Of a stretch of 64,000 bases of DNA, positions 1 through 8,544 are shown piece by piece. Position 1 is the first letter of the stretch; each line of letters starts with the position of its first letter. The notes under the pieces were generated by a model. It was given only the letters and a program-made list of their open reading frames with translations, had not been told where the DNA came from and did not search any database. The position numbers were made by a program, and so were the translations under genes. The DNA comes from Pseudomonadales bacterium (GTDB taxonomy: Bacteria > Pseudomonadota > Gammaproteobacteria > Pseudomonadales > Azotimanducaceae), in the NCBI GenBank assembly GCA_012103505.1, contig WLWP01000001.1, positions 3,224,001 to 3,288,000 on the forward strand. The letters are read 5' to 3'.

Positions 1-74
1 GAAAGGACAATTCCACCGATGATAACGGCCACCCAGATCCAGAGTCGACGTTCTCGCGCCGAATGGAATGTCAT
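1..74 (-). CDS. Start of an unidentified membrane protein gene, cut by the window edge
   Basis: Reading leftwards from an ATG at 74, 24 codons are open up to the window edge. They encode a short charged N-terminus (MTFHSARERR) followed by a hydrophobic run (LWIWVAVIIGGIVL) that looks like a membrane anchor. The ATG lies seven bases after the stop of the FtsX permease at 82, so this may be the last gene of the exporter operon. There is no clear Shine-Dalgarno sequence and too little protein to name a family. Confidence 0.45.
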   Translation of the reverse strand, partial: MTFHSARERRLWIWVAVIIGGIVL

Positions 75-81
75 CTGGAGG

Positions 82-1245
82 TTATTCGCCCCGTAGTGCA
101 GTCGTTATCGGTAAGCGAGCTGCTCGTATGGCCGGGAACGCGCCGCCTACAATACCTAGAACCAACGCCCACGTTACGCCCATCTGTAAAAGGTCTGGCG
201 TGACTGCAAAGTCGAAAGCCACTTGCGAGAAGGAGGCATTATTTAACGTTGACGCCGAGTAGCCATCAAATGCGAGCCATACTAGTCCGCCCCCCAACAA
301 TCCGCCCAGTAATGCCAATGTAATGGCTTCAATCATGACTGAAAACACCACCGGTGCGCTGCCAAAGCCAAGAGCTCGTAGTGTAGCAATCTCAACTGTA
401 CGAGCACTGACCGCCGAATACATCGTGTTGAGCGCAGCAAAAACTGCACCGATCGCCATGATGACGCCCACCGCCTGGCCAAAGCTGTTTATTAGTGTCG
501 CTCGAGCTTCAGCTTGGGCAGCATAGTGGTCAGCCTCTGAGCGCGCCGTTAAATCGAAGCGTGGATCTGCCTGCAGACGATCATCCAACGCGGTCACTGC
601 ATCTACAGATTCCATTTGAACTCGCATCGTTGTTGCAAATCCACCCCGCCGGAATGCGGCTTGGACTCCGGCAAGGTCAGCCCAAATTTCCGATCCATAA
701 GCAGAGCCACCCGCATCGAAATGGCCGACAACAAGCCAAGTTTGATCTCTAACGGGCACCTCGTCTCCAATCTGCAAGCCAGAAAACTGTTGTACAGCTT
801 GCACCCCGACTACGACCTCAGAACGGCCTGGTTCGAAGTTGCGCCCAGCGACTATCTGGATTTCCGGGCGTACAGCGAAACTGTCTTGCTCTACCCCCCG
901 GACAACAACATTCGCATCGATGTCTGTGCCGATCTTGCGCAAGTCGACGACAACATACAGTTCACCACTCCCAACGACGACGCCTTCCATCGCACTAATG
1001 ATCGCTCGTTGATCCACTGTCAACGAACCATTCATCTCACTGGTTGTACCATCTCGCATGATAATCGCCCGATCCGGTTTGCCAGCACTCTCCAACGCTT
1101 TGGTAAACCCAGTCGCCATCGATAACAGGCCAACTAACACAGCCACCACGCCAGCAATACCAACAATGATAACGGACGAAGAGCCTAGTCGACTTGGTAG
1201 GTTAAGCAGATTGAGAAGGGTTATTTCTTTGATCTGAGACAGCAT
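82..1245 (-). CDS. ABC transporter permease, FtsX/MacB type (second permease)
   Basis: This 387-residue inner-membrane permease has one N-terminal transmembrane helix (about residues 20-45), a large periplasmic domain, and three C-terminal helices (about 255-380) ending in an IRAARLPITTALRGE tail. That layout is the MacB/FtsX (MacB_PCD plus FtsX) arrangement. It lies two bases after the other permease gene and should form a heterodimer with it on top of the shared ATPase. Systems of this class act as mechanotransmission exporters of lipids, peptides or antibiotics from the periplasm. The substrate cannot be told from sequence. The family is confident and the role is inferred from the operon. 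Confidence 0.88.
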   Translation of the reverse strand: MLSQIKEITLLNLLNLPSRLGSSSVIIVGIAGVVAVLVGLLSMATGFTKALESAGKPDRAIIMRDGTTSEMNGSLTVDQRAIISAMEGVVVGSGELYVVVDLRKIGTDIDANVVVRGVEQDSFAVRPEIQIVAGRNFEPGRSEVVVGVQAVQQFSGLQIGDEVPVRDQTWLVVGHFDAGGSAYGSEIWADLAGVQAAFRRGGFATTMRVQMESVDAVTALDDRLQADPRFDLTARSEADHYAAQAEARATLINSFGQAVGVIMAIGAVFAALNTMYSAVSARTVEIATLRALGFGSAPVVFSVMIEAITLALLGGLLGGGLVWLAFDGYSASTLNNASFSQVAFDFAVTPDLLQMGVTWALVLGIVGGAFPAIRAARLPITTALRGE

Positions 1246-1247
1246 GC

Positions 1248-2405
1248 TTATTTCCTTAGCGCATCAACGATAGCAAGTCGTTGCGCGCTGACCGCGGGAA
1301 TGATCCCTATCACCGTGCCGATGAGAACACTCAACACCAAGGCTTCCAACGCAGTTGTTAGATTGACTTCAAAACTGCCGAAGATACCTTCAAGCGCTGT
1401 CACCAAGCCCGGGCCGATTAAGAAAGCCAGAGCAACGCCAAGCACTCCGCCTACGAGGCAAAGCAGTATCGCTTCACCCAACACCATCAAAGACACAGTA
1501 CCGTCTTGAAACCCCAGTGTTTTGAGCACAGCGAGCTCAGGGATACGTTCTCGCAACGCCTGCGTCATCGTATTGCCCGTGAGCAAAACGATGGTGAAGA
1601 AGACCGCTGACATGATCATTGTGGTGATAAAGCCCATATCTCCAAGTTGGCGCGCAAACTGGCGGTTGTATTCCTCTTCTGACGCGGTTTTGGTCGGATC
1701 AGCTGAATTCTCGAACAGCGCGTCAATCTCTTGCGCGATAGCGTCAGCTCGTTCAGCCGAACTTGGTCGGATTATCCAATTGCCTACGGCATCTCCGCCA
1801 AAGGACGCTGCTTCTTTGAAGTACTCGTAGTGGAAAAGGAACAAGGGAAAGCTTGAGGACTCACCCTTCTCAGTAAACTGTCCAACAATCTCAAATTCCC
1901 AGAGTCTCGATCCATCTGTCTTCGCATAGATCGTGCCCTGAATCGGTATCACATCACCGATTTCCCACCCATAGTCCTGCATCAAGCCTACATCGACGAC
2001 AGCCGCAGTTCGTTCTCGAGTAAAGCGCTCTAAAGCATCGGCAGGCTCCAAATCGAGTTCCGAATAAACATCGAAATAACTCAAGGGATCCACTGGATAC
2101 TTGGCAAAAAAGTTCTTCGGGTCTTGGTAGGTGCCACCAAACCATGACGTATGAGCGATTCCATCGACCCCTTCTATGCGCAGTATTTGCTGCTTCTGTG
2201 CAAAGGGTAGGCTATCGACCTGAGAGTACTTCGGCATCACCATCAAACGATCAGTGGCAGTGACCGCGATCCCAGAATCAAACGCTGCAGAAATGGACCG
2301 CAGCAACATGAACAAGAGAAAGGCAACGGTAACGGATGCAAGGGTAAGTGACGTCCGAGTCGGCTTTCTAAACAAGTTCGCCCACATCAGGCTAACAATA
2401 CTCAT
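1248..2405 (-). CDS. ABC transporter permease, FtsX/MacB type (first permease)
   Basis: This 385-residue permease has the same layout as its neighbour: an N-terminal helix near residues 18-40 (LTLASVTVAFLLFMLLRS), a periplasmic domain, and three C-terminal helices with an FtsX-like ending (GIIPAVSAQRLAIVDALRK). Its start codon overlaps the stop of the ATPase gene by four bases, which points to translational coupling. The two permeases differ in the periplasmic domain, so they probably form an asymmetric pair. The substrate is unknown. Confidence 0.88.
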   Translation of the reverse strand: MSIVSLMWANLFRKPTRTSLTLASVTVAFLLFMLLRSISAAFDSGIAVTATDRLMVMPKYSQVDSLPFAQKQQILRIEGVDGIAHTSWFGGTYQDPKNFFAKYPVDPLSYFDVYSELDLEPADALERFTRERTAAVVDVGLMQDYGWEIGDVIPIQGTIYAKTDGSRLWEFEIVGQFTEKGESSSFPLFLFHYEYFKEAASFGGDAVGNWIIRPSSAERADAIAQEIDALFENSADPTKTASEEEYNRQFARQLGDMGFITTMIMSAVFFTIVLLTGNTMTQALRERIPELAVLKTLGFQDGTVSLMVLGEAILLCLVGGVLGVALAFLIGPGLVTALEGIFGSFEVNLTTALEALVLSVLIGTVIGIIPAVSAQRLAIVDALRK

Positions 2406-3088
2406 GCACTGACTTCCGTTGCCAGTTTGCCTTTGTCCATGTGGAGCGTTCGGCGAGCATGATCGGCAGCACGGGGATCGTGCGTCACCATGATGATGGT
2501 TTTGCCATGGTCCTTGTTAAGCGTCTGGAGGAGTCCCAGGATTTCATCCGCGGTTTCACGGTCAAGATCCCCCGTCGGCTCATCGCAAACCAACAGATTC
2601 GGATCGGCGACCAACGCACGTGCAATAGCGACACGCTGTTGTTGTCCACCTGACAGCTCATTGGGTTTGTGTTTGCCACGATCGCCCAAACCGACTATCT
2701 CAAGTGCTGTACCGGCATTTTTTTGTCGTTGCTTGCGGGACAGCTTTGTCAGCAATAGGGGTAATTCGACATTTCTCTGCGCGGAAAGGACAGGTAACAA
2801 GTTATAAAACTGGAAGATGAAACCAACGTTTTCGGACCGCCACTTCGCCAGTGCTTTGGCCTTCATGCCACTCAGGCTTTGACCGCTGACTTCGATCTCG
2901 CCGCCGGTCGGTTGATCCAGACCACCAATCAAGTTGAGCAACGTGGTCTTGCCGGATCCGGATGGTCCCATCAGTGCAAGGAAGTCGCCCTCCTCGATAT
3001 CTAAGCTAATCCCGGTGAGGACGGGCACCACCTCTTTACCCTTCGTGTACTGTTTCTCAACATTTTTGCAACTAACGGCCAGTGCCAT
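2402..3088 (-). CDS. ABC transporter ATP-binding protein, MacB/LolD type
   Basis: This is a 228-residue cytoplasmic ATPase of the type that drives FtsX-fold permeases. The Walker A motif GPSGSGKTT is at residues 41-49, the Q-loop is in [11 protein letters not shown], the signature is LSGGQQQR, and the Walker B region reads [12 protein letters not shown] followed by an H-loop in VTHD. Length and motifs are typical and intact. It sits between the adaptor gene upstream (19-base gap) and the two permeases, with which it should form one complex. Confidence 0.93.
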   Translation of the reverse strand: MALAVSCKNVEKQYTKGKEVVPVLTGISLDIEEGDFLALMGPSGSGKTTLLNLIGGLDQPTGGEIEVSGQSLSGMKAKALAKWRSENVGFIFQFYNLLPVLSAQRNVELPLLLTKLSRKQRQKNAGTALEIVGLGDRGKHKPNELSGGQQQRVAIARALVADPNLLVCDEPTGDLDRETADEILGLLQTLNKDHGKTIIMVTHDPRAADHARRTLHMDKGKLATEVSA

Positions 3089-3106
3089 ACGCTCTCTCCT
3101 TGATTC

Positions 3107-4369
3107 TCATCTTTGTATCGAGACCGATGCACCTTGCTTAAGCGCATCTATATTCTCAACTGCCAACGAAGCAACGATTCGTTCGCCGTTCGCCAATTCT
3201 GTTAACACTCGGACCCGATCACCTTCTTCACCTGCGACGCGGACAGATCTACGAGCCGTCGTATCCCCCTCCACAACAACAACAAAACTGCCAGACTCAT
3301 CTTCCCCTACGCCTAGGCTTGGCACTAAAACACCTGCTGGAGCCTCAACTGGTTCGATGTCAGCTTGCTCGTCTAGGAAAGCGACGCGAACACCCATGTC
3401 CGGGAGGACACGTGCATCACGCTCAAGCAAGCCAACACGCACACGCACGGTCGCCTTATTCCGATCAGCTGCCGGAATGATGGCGATCACCTCAGCTGGA
3501 TAGTTGTCATCTGGATAAGCATTTAGAGTGACCTGAACTGGCTGATCTGTGTATACGCGGTTGATGTAGGACTCGTTGACGTCGACTTCGATCTCGAGCG
3601 AATCCATATCCACGATCGTGCAGATACCCGTGCGAGTGAAGCCTCCACCGGCAGACACTGGTGAGATCATCTCGCCCGGTTGTGCCGCTTTCGCGATCAC
3701 GACACCCGCAAACGGCGCGCGAATTTGCATGTCATCTAACACTTGTCGTTGCACAGCCATCGCACGCTCAGCGACGACAATTTCTTTCTGTGCGCGTTCG
3801 AGCCGGGCTATCAAAGCTTCGACAGACAGCGAGTCCCGGTCGAGATCGGCTTTGCTGGCTAGATTGCGCGTTGCAAGACCTTGGGTTCTGTCTAAGTCCA
3901 ATTGCGCCTGCTTAATCGCGACTCGCATCTCAACCAAGCTTGCCTCGGCAGATCGAAGCTGTGATTCCGCCAGTTCAAATTGTGCTCGCGGTATCGAATC
4001 ATCCAATGTTGCCAACAATTGGTCTTTCGCCACGATGACGCCTTCCTCGATCAAGACTTCCACTACTTTTCCTGTCGCTTTGGAACTTACCGTCGCTTGA
4101 CGCCGTGCCACGACATAGCCTGTCGCATCAAGGACACTAGCCCCAACTGGACTGGAAGAAGAGGCCCTAGCAACGGCTGTTTTTACCGGCAGGAGCTCAC
4201 CTGAACTTAGTAGATCCAAGAACCATAGGCCGAAGACAACACCACCGATCAAGGCAATCAGAACAAACCATTTAGTCGGTTTGCCCCCATCACTAGCAGG
4301 TTCATCCCTATCTATCTTCAGCTCATTGAGGAGCGCCTTTTTGTCAGCGCCCTCTGACTCTGATGCCAT
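3107..4369 (-). CDS. Periplasmic adaptor (membrane fusion protein) of the ABC exporter
   Basis: This 420-residue HlyD/RND-type adaptor is first in the exporter operon. A cytoplasmic N-terminus is followed by one transmembrane helix (about residues 34-52), then a lipoyl half-motif (ATGYVVARRQATVSSKATGK), an alpha-hairpin of about 100 residues rich in Glu, Leu and Arg, the second lipoyl half (DMQIRAPFAGVVIAKAAQPGE), and beta-barrel and membrane-proximal domains. It would link the inner-membrane transporter to an outer-membrane channel. No TolC homologue is encoded in the window, so an unlinked one must be assumed. Confidence 0.9.
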   Translation of the reverse strand: MASESEGADKKALLNELKIDRDEPASDGGKPTKWFVLIALIGGVVFGLWFLDLLSSGELLPVKTAVARASSSSPVGASVLDATGYVVARRQATVSSKATGKVVEVLIEEGVIVAKDQLLATLDDSIPRAQFELAESQLRSAEASLVEMRVAIKQAQLDLDRTQGLATRNLASKADLDRDSLSVEALIARLERAQKEIVVAERAMAVQRQVLDDMQIRAPFAGVVIAKAAQPGEMISPVSAGGGFTRTGICTIVDMDSLEIEVDVNESYINRVYTDQPVQVTLNAYPDDNYPAEVIAIIPAADRNKATVRVRVGLLERDARVLPDMGVRVAFLDEQADIEPVEAPAGVLVPSLGVGEDESGSFVVVVEGDTTARRSVRVAGEEGDRVRVLTELANGERIVASLAVENIDALKQGASVSIQR

Positions 4370-4701
4370 ACCGCAGTTCTCTCCTTGTTGAGACTTTTCC
4401 TTCTTGAGACTTTCCGTCCCGCTGTGCTGCGACGAGTCTCTGTATTACGTCGTAGAGCATTTTTTATTACAGCTCAGCTCATTACAGCGCAGTTTTAGTT
4501 CAGATCGGTCTTCATCTGCCGATCAATCGCCGTGTATGCCTGATATTGAGGTAATCAGTCTATCCCTCGTTCTAGCTCTGAGTCTAATGTCGCACCACGG
4601 CCGTCGGAGCCTGCCCTGACGAAACGGAAATTACATGTCTAATAGGTCGTTTCTGGCGATAAAATGGTTCTACGGCAATTTTTAATGGTGGAGGGAATAG
4701 A
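4370..4701. promoter_or_regulatory. Intergenic region between divergent exporter operon and Lin0512 gene
   Basis: No gene of convincing length is present here. The region must carry the promoters of both divergent units. On the minus side an AAGGAG stands ahead of the adaptor ATG. On the plus side GGAGGG at 4690-4695 stands six bases before the Lin0512 start. I could not assign clear -35 and -10 boxes. The only structured element is the short tandem repeat at 4383-4413. Confidence 0.5.
4383..4413. repeat. Two-copy 15-16 bp tandem repeat in the exporter leader
   Basis: CCTTGTTGAGACTTTT is followed directly by CCTTCTTGAGACTTT, differing at one position. On the transcribed minus strand each copy carries a purine-rich AAGGA, so the ribosome-binding segment of the adaptor gene appears duplicated. 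Only the copy nearer the ATG is within reach of it. Confidence 0.55.
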
Positions 4702-5040
4702 ATGGCACTGAACAGATATGTGACAGAAATGGGTATGGGCGTTGACGTCCACGGTGGCGATTACACAAAGGCGGCGAAGCGTGCCGTTTCCGACGCGATT
4801 AGACACTCAAGCCTGAATTTCTTTCGTGTCACCGACAAAACACCCGATGACATGAAGATTACGGTCAAACTTGGTTGCGGTGACCCCGGTGCGATCGATT
4901 TGGCCGCAGTCGCTGCGGAACTTCCCTACGGCACGGCAACGATCGAGCCTGAAAAGGGTGGGTTGGACGTTCCCAGTGATTCGGGACCGGACCTGATGGT
5001 CATCGTGAACGCGGCAATTTTAGTCTGTTTCGAGGAGTGA
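4702..5040 (+). CDS. Lin0512 family protein of unknown function
   Basis: This 112-residue protein matches what I recall of the Lin0512 family: the conserved MGMGVDVHGGDYTKAAKRAV opening, then a ferredoxin-like fold pattern ending in a hydrophobic strand (DLMVIVNAAILVCFEE). Members of this family are small soluble proteins without an assigned reaction. It has a strong ribosome-binding site (GGAGGG, six bases before the ATG). Its last 21 bases overlap the 3' end of the convergent GNAT gene. Confidence 0.75.
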   Translation: MALNRYVTEMGMGVDVHGGDYTKAAKRAVSDAIRHSSLNFFRVTDKTPDDMKITVKLGCGDPGAIDLAAVAAELPYGTATIEPEKGGLDVPSDSGPDLMVIVNAAILVCFEE

Positions 5041-5499
5041 CTTAGACATCTCCATCGGCGTGAAAGCAAGTCCGTGCTCGAAACTCTTAGGGCCAGTCAC
5101 AGTGAAACCCCACCGTTCATAGACCGGAATCGCGAACGTTGAGGCGTTTAGACTGAAACGCCCGGGATTGCCTCTAGCCAAACAAGCTTCACGAGTCAAT
5201 TGCCACAACCGGTTCGATATGCCGCGTCGATGCCATGCCGAGGCGACGAAATTGTGTGACAAGTGTTCACTATCGCGCACACCGGCGACGCCGACGACTT
5301 CACCTTCTCCCTCCGCAACAAAGTAGACATCGCCGCGATTGATGTAGCCGCTAATTGCCGGGACACTACAAAGCTCCTGCATCAGCTTGCGACCTTCACC
5401 CGTGTATTCATGAAAGCAAAATTCACGCTGGGACTCGATAATCAGCTTCGATATCGCCTCAGCATCGTCTGCAACGGCTTTTCGATAAGTGATGTCCAC
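5020..5499 (-). CDS. GNAT family N-acetyltransferase
   Basis: This is a single-domain acyl-CoA-dependent acetyltransferase of about 159 residues. It starts with the usual ITYRKAVADDAEAISKLI strand-helix and has the acetyl-CoA loop region around NFVASAWHRRGISNRLWQLTREACLARG. I chose the GTG at 5499, seven bases after the stop of the upstream dioxygenase gene, because the frame's earlier TTG (5550) lies inside that gene and adds an unconserved tail. The substrate is unknown. It is probably the last gene of the operon with the PhyH and PQQ genes. Confidence 0.82.
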   Translation of the reverse strand: MDITYRKAVADDAEAISKLIIESQREFCFHEYTGEGRKLMQELCSVPAISGYINRGDVYFVAEGEGEVVGVAGVRDSEHLSHNFVASAWHRRGISNRLWQLTREACLARGNPGRFSLNASTFAIPVYERWGFTVTGPKSFEHGLAFTPMEMSKSLLETD

Positions 5500-5506
5500 T
5501 TGGTAC

Positions 5507-6487
5507 TTAGATCGCCCACTCAGCCCAGAGATTGCTGCCCGTGGGCGCAACGTCTTCGCGATAGTTGCGAGTATCTATCCACCACTGATATTTCTCGGAG
5601 GGTCCGTATTCCTCGTCGTCGAAAAAGCTCTTATCACCTCGCTGGTAGCCACAAGGCACGATGATGCGCACGAGCGGGCAACTACTATCTGCTGTCCGGT
5701 TGATCCCCGCAGAATGGAGCAGACGGTGGTGCCAGAAGATCACATCGCCGGGGTGGCCAAACGTCTCAACCGGTACCGTATCCGATAGGATCTCGTCGCG
5801 ACACCTTCGGTACGCGTCTACCCCTTCACCGGTTATGGAAGATCCATAACAAGTATCCCAACACTCGTGTAGGCGAGTATGTGAACCTGGCCAAACAGTA
5901 AATCCACCCGCGCCAGTTGGCATTTCATCGGCCACCACCATGGCACCAAGCTGCCCGGCAGCATAATCACAATGCGGACCTAGGGCACCCACGAGATGCT
6001 GAGGTTTTGGCAAGACGGCATAAACACCACGAACCCGGTTCACCGATTTCAACGGCCCGCCTAGAAGCTGCTCAGCCAGTTGTAACATGGTCGGATGGCG
6101 CGCGATGCCATCAACGAGAAACGACTCTTTGCCAATGCGGTCGGCGGACCTCATTTTCCAATTACCGCTGTGCAGCAGACCAACCATTTCATGGTCAGAT
6201 GCTGTCCAACGTTTATGTGGCGAGTCCAACCATGTGTGCGGATCATCGCGTTGTAATATGTTGCGCGGCACGTTGTTCCAAAGATAATCAATCACCCGGC
6301 AAAAGAGTTGATCATCATCAATGACCCTTCGTTTAATGAGATAGCCGTTGTGTTTAAAAAAGGAAATTTCTTCAGGGCTCAATCGCGTGCTGTTTTCAGC
6401 AACGATTTCCTTGTGGGCGACAGCTTCTGCGATGGATACCGAAGAGTCGATCGCCTGGGTGGTTGCATGCCCTGTGTTGTAGTCCAC
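5507..6487 (-). CDS. Phytanoyl-CoA dioxygenase (PhyH) family protein
   Basis: This Fe(II)/2-oxoglutarate-dependent oxygenase fold shows the metal-binding HxD in GPHCDYAAGQLG and the distal His/Arg region in FWHHRLLHSAGINRTADSS. A GWPGSH-like segment (WPGSHTRLHECW) is typical of the family. The reading frame is open back to a GTG at 6556, inside the upstream gene. I prefer the GTG at 6487, four bases after that gene's stop, giving about 326 residues. Family members hydroxylate varied small molecules, and nothing here fixes the substrate. Confidence 0.82.
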   Translation of the reverse strand: MDYNTGHATTQAIDSSVSIAEAVAHKEIVAENSTRLSPEEISFFKHNGYLIKRRVIDDDQLFCRVIDYLWNNVPRNILQRDDPHTWLDSPHKRWTASDHEMVGLLHSGNWKMRSADRIGKESFLVDGIARHPTMLQLAEQLLGGPLKSVNRVRGVYAVLPKPQHLVGALGPHCDYAAGQLGAMVVADEMPTGAGGFTVWPGSHTRLHECWDTCYGSSITGEGVDAYRRCRDEILSDTVPVETFGHPGDVIFWHHRLLHSAGINRTADSSCPLVRIIVPCGYQRGDKSFFDDEEYGPSEKYQWWIDTRNYREDVAPTGSNLWAEWAI

Positions 6488-6491
6488 GGAA

Positions 6492-8012
6492 CTAAGGACT
6501 TGCCAATCGAACGATTTGACCGCCGGAGCGATGCTCAAGCAGTAGGTATACCTCACCAGTTGGACTGACGTCGATATCCCTGATTCGACCTATGTCCTGC
6601 AACAAGATCTCTTGTTCCACAATTTGACCTCCGTCCAAGCGGATGCGAAACAAGTCAGTCGCTTTTAATGATCCTACCAAGAAGTCACCTTGCCATTCAG
6701 GAAACATCTCACCCTGGTAAACCAAAAGGTTCGAGATCGCTATCGATGGCGTAAATTCAACCGTGGGCTGTTCGGTGTCTTCTAGCTCCAGCTCACTTGT
6801 TGCCCGCCCATGGGATACCTCTGTACCGTCATAATTCTGGCCACCCGAAAACAAAGGCCAGCCGAAATTGCCACCGGCTGTGAGCAGATTGATCTCATCA
6901 CCACCACGGGGGCCATGCTCAGTGCCCCACACTTGTCGTGAACTCGCATCAAAAGCCAATCCCTGCGGACTCCTATGTCCTACCGTCCAAATGGTTGGAT
7001 ATGCGCCTTCAACATCTACAAAAGGATTATCAGATGGCACACGCCCATCATCATGGACTCGATGTGTCTTTCCATACGGCGAACTAAGATCCTGAATCCC
7101 ATCCATGTCACGCATGCCAACCGTCATGAACATATAACCTTCTGGGTCAAAAGCTAACCGGCCTCCCGCTACCACATCGAGGTAAAAGTTAGCCTCGAAA
7201 TCAGGTGCGCTCCAGATGACTTCATGATCTCCCCATTGGCCATTCTTGACTCGCCCACGCACCACAACATTCCTCGATGTCGGTGGATTATCATCATCCA
7301 TAACATCGCCACATTCCTGGCAACGTTCAGTGTAATGAAGATAAACCCAGCCATTCTCTTCGAATCGTGGATGCGCTTGGACGTCGAGAATCCAGCCAGC
7401 GCCAAATTCGATGCCTTGCTCGGCGAGCACATAGACATCGTTGTGAGTCTCCGGCGCACCGCCGATCAATTCAGAGACTTCACCTTCTGCAGACACAGTC
7501 CTGATGCCAAACATCTTCTCCGTAACTAAGAGAGAGTGATCAGGAAGAACAGATATCGAGTACGGAAAAGGGTCAAGTTGATCGGTAATCCGATCTACCT
7601 TAAAGCTGTGATGTGCTGACAAAATCTCGCCCTGCGGAAGTTCGATTTCTTTCGTCAGGTCAATTTCAACGAGCCCAGCGCGATATTCTTTAACCATGAG
7701 AGCAAGCGTTTTTATCTCAAGGTCACTAAGTACTGACTCCCACGCGACCATCCCTTTCTCAGGCATGCCCTTGGCAATACTATGAGTTAGCGCCTCAAGA
7801 GTCTCACCGTGCTTGAGATCACCGCCTATCAAGGGCACGCCCTGTGCTGCTCCCTCTAGCTGTTCACCATGACAAACGGCACAGTTTTCCTCATACAGCG
7901 CAGGACCCGCAAAATCGCCACCGGCCATGAGGTTTTCAGGCTCCGAGAATGCGGATGGCCAGACGACACATAGAAAAATACCAGCCGCAAGCTTAGTCCA
8001 AACCCTCAACAT
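6492..8012 (-). CDS. PQQ-dependent aldose sugar dehydrogenase with N-terminal cytochrome c domain
   Basis: This 506-residue periplasmic enzyme has a signal peptide (about residues 1-23), a cytochrome c domain with the heme motif CAVCH at residues 44-48, and then a six-bladed beta-propeller of the soluble glucose/aldose sugar dehydrogenase family. Family hallmarks are present (HRSPQGLAFD, GTEHGPRGGDEIN and GGNFGWP). The fused heme domain would take electrons from PQQ and pass them to the respiratory chain. No PQQ biosynthesis genes are in the window. It is first in a tight minus-strand set with the PhyH and GNAT genes. Confidence 0.88.
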   Translation of the reverse strand: MLRVWTKLAAGIFLCVVWPSAFSEPENLMAGGDFAGPALYEENCAVCHGEQLEGAAQGVPLIGGDLKHGETLEALTHSIAKGMPEKGMVAWESVLSDLEIKTLALMVKEYRAGLVEIDLTKEIELPQGEILSAHHSFKVDRITDQLDPFPYSISVLPDHSLLVTEKMFGIRTVSAEGEVSELIGGAPETHNDVYVLAEQGIEFGAGWILDVQAHPRFEENGWVYLHYTERCQECGDVMDDDNPPTSRNVVVRGRVKNGQWGDHEVIWSAPDFEANFYLDVVAGGRLAFDPEGYMFMTVGMRDMDGIQDLSSPYGKTHRVHDDGRVPSDNPFVDVEGAYPTIWTVGHRSPQGLAFDASSRQVWGTEHGPRGGDEINLLTAGGNFGWPLFSGGQNYDGTEVSHGRATSELELEDTEQPTVEFTPSIAISNLLVYQGEMFPEWQGDFLVGSLKATDLFRIRLDGGQIVEQEILLQDIGRIRDIDVSPTGEVYLLLEHRSGGQIVRLASP

Positions 8013-8190
8013 ACCCGTCCCCTCAAAGATCTCGTTTTCATAGTCTATGAAAAATACTACCCCCTGTTGACTGATTTCTGCACAATCCCGAAACGCGTCC
8101 TAACGTACAATTAGACAACCCAACGCTTGAAAGGGTTTGACGGGCTACCTAAGCCACGCGCGTCAGCTGCGACTACAGGAGAAGAACACC

Positions 8191-8544
8191 ATGAAGATCG
8201 GTTACGTGAATGTCTTTGTGTCGGATATCGAACAGTCGAAGAGGTTTTTCGAAGATAGTATCGGCTTAACCTGCCAGGTCGCAGACGCGAGCCATGGGTA
8301 TGCATCGTTCAACGCTGGACCCATCAGTTTTGGCGCCGCTCAGACGGATGACGCGGACAAAATCGGCAGGCTTACGGGTATCGGCTTTATCGTTGACGAT
8401 ATCGATCAGACTTACAACGAGTTATTGGCTAAAGGCGTTGAGTTCGAAATGCCGCCAACTGCTCAACCTTGGGGAGGCGTGTTGGCGTTATTCAAGGATC
8501 CTGATGGAAACGTCTTCTACCTCGATCCGGGCATGCCTCACTAG
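8191..8544 (+). CDS. VOC (glyoxalase/bleomycin-resistance) superfamily protein
   Basis: This 117-residue protein is built from two beta-alpha-beta-beta-beta units: MKIGYVNVFVSDIEQSKRFF opens the first, and GFIVDDIDQTYNELLAKGVEF with FKDPDGNVFYLDPG closes the second. The start at 8191 follows AGGAG at a good distance. The frame extends upstream, but that part is unconserved. Metal-binding residues are incomplete compared with true glyoxalase I, so the reaction is not assigned. Its 3' end overlaps the convergent TPR gene by four bases. Confidence 0.85.
   Translation: MKIGYVNVFVSDIEQSKRFFEDSIGLTCQVADASHGYASFNAGPISFGAAQTDDADKIGRLTGIGFIVDDIDQTYNELLAKGVEFEMPPTAQPWGGVLALFKDPDGNVFYLDPGMPH

Noticed and set aside
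616..1125. Long plus-strand reading frame opposite the FtsX permease gene
   Set aside because: It is a shadow of the minus-strand permease gene. The translation has no domain or hydrophobic pattern and no ribosome-binding site.
5254..5274. TGTGACAAGTGTTCAC resembles a CRP site
   Set aside because: It lies inside the GNAT coding sequence, far from any gene start, and the half-sites are imperfect.
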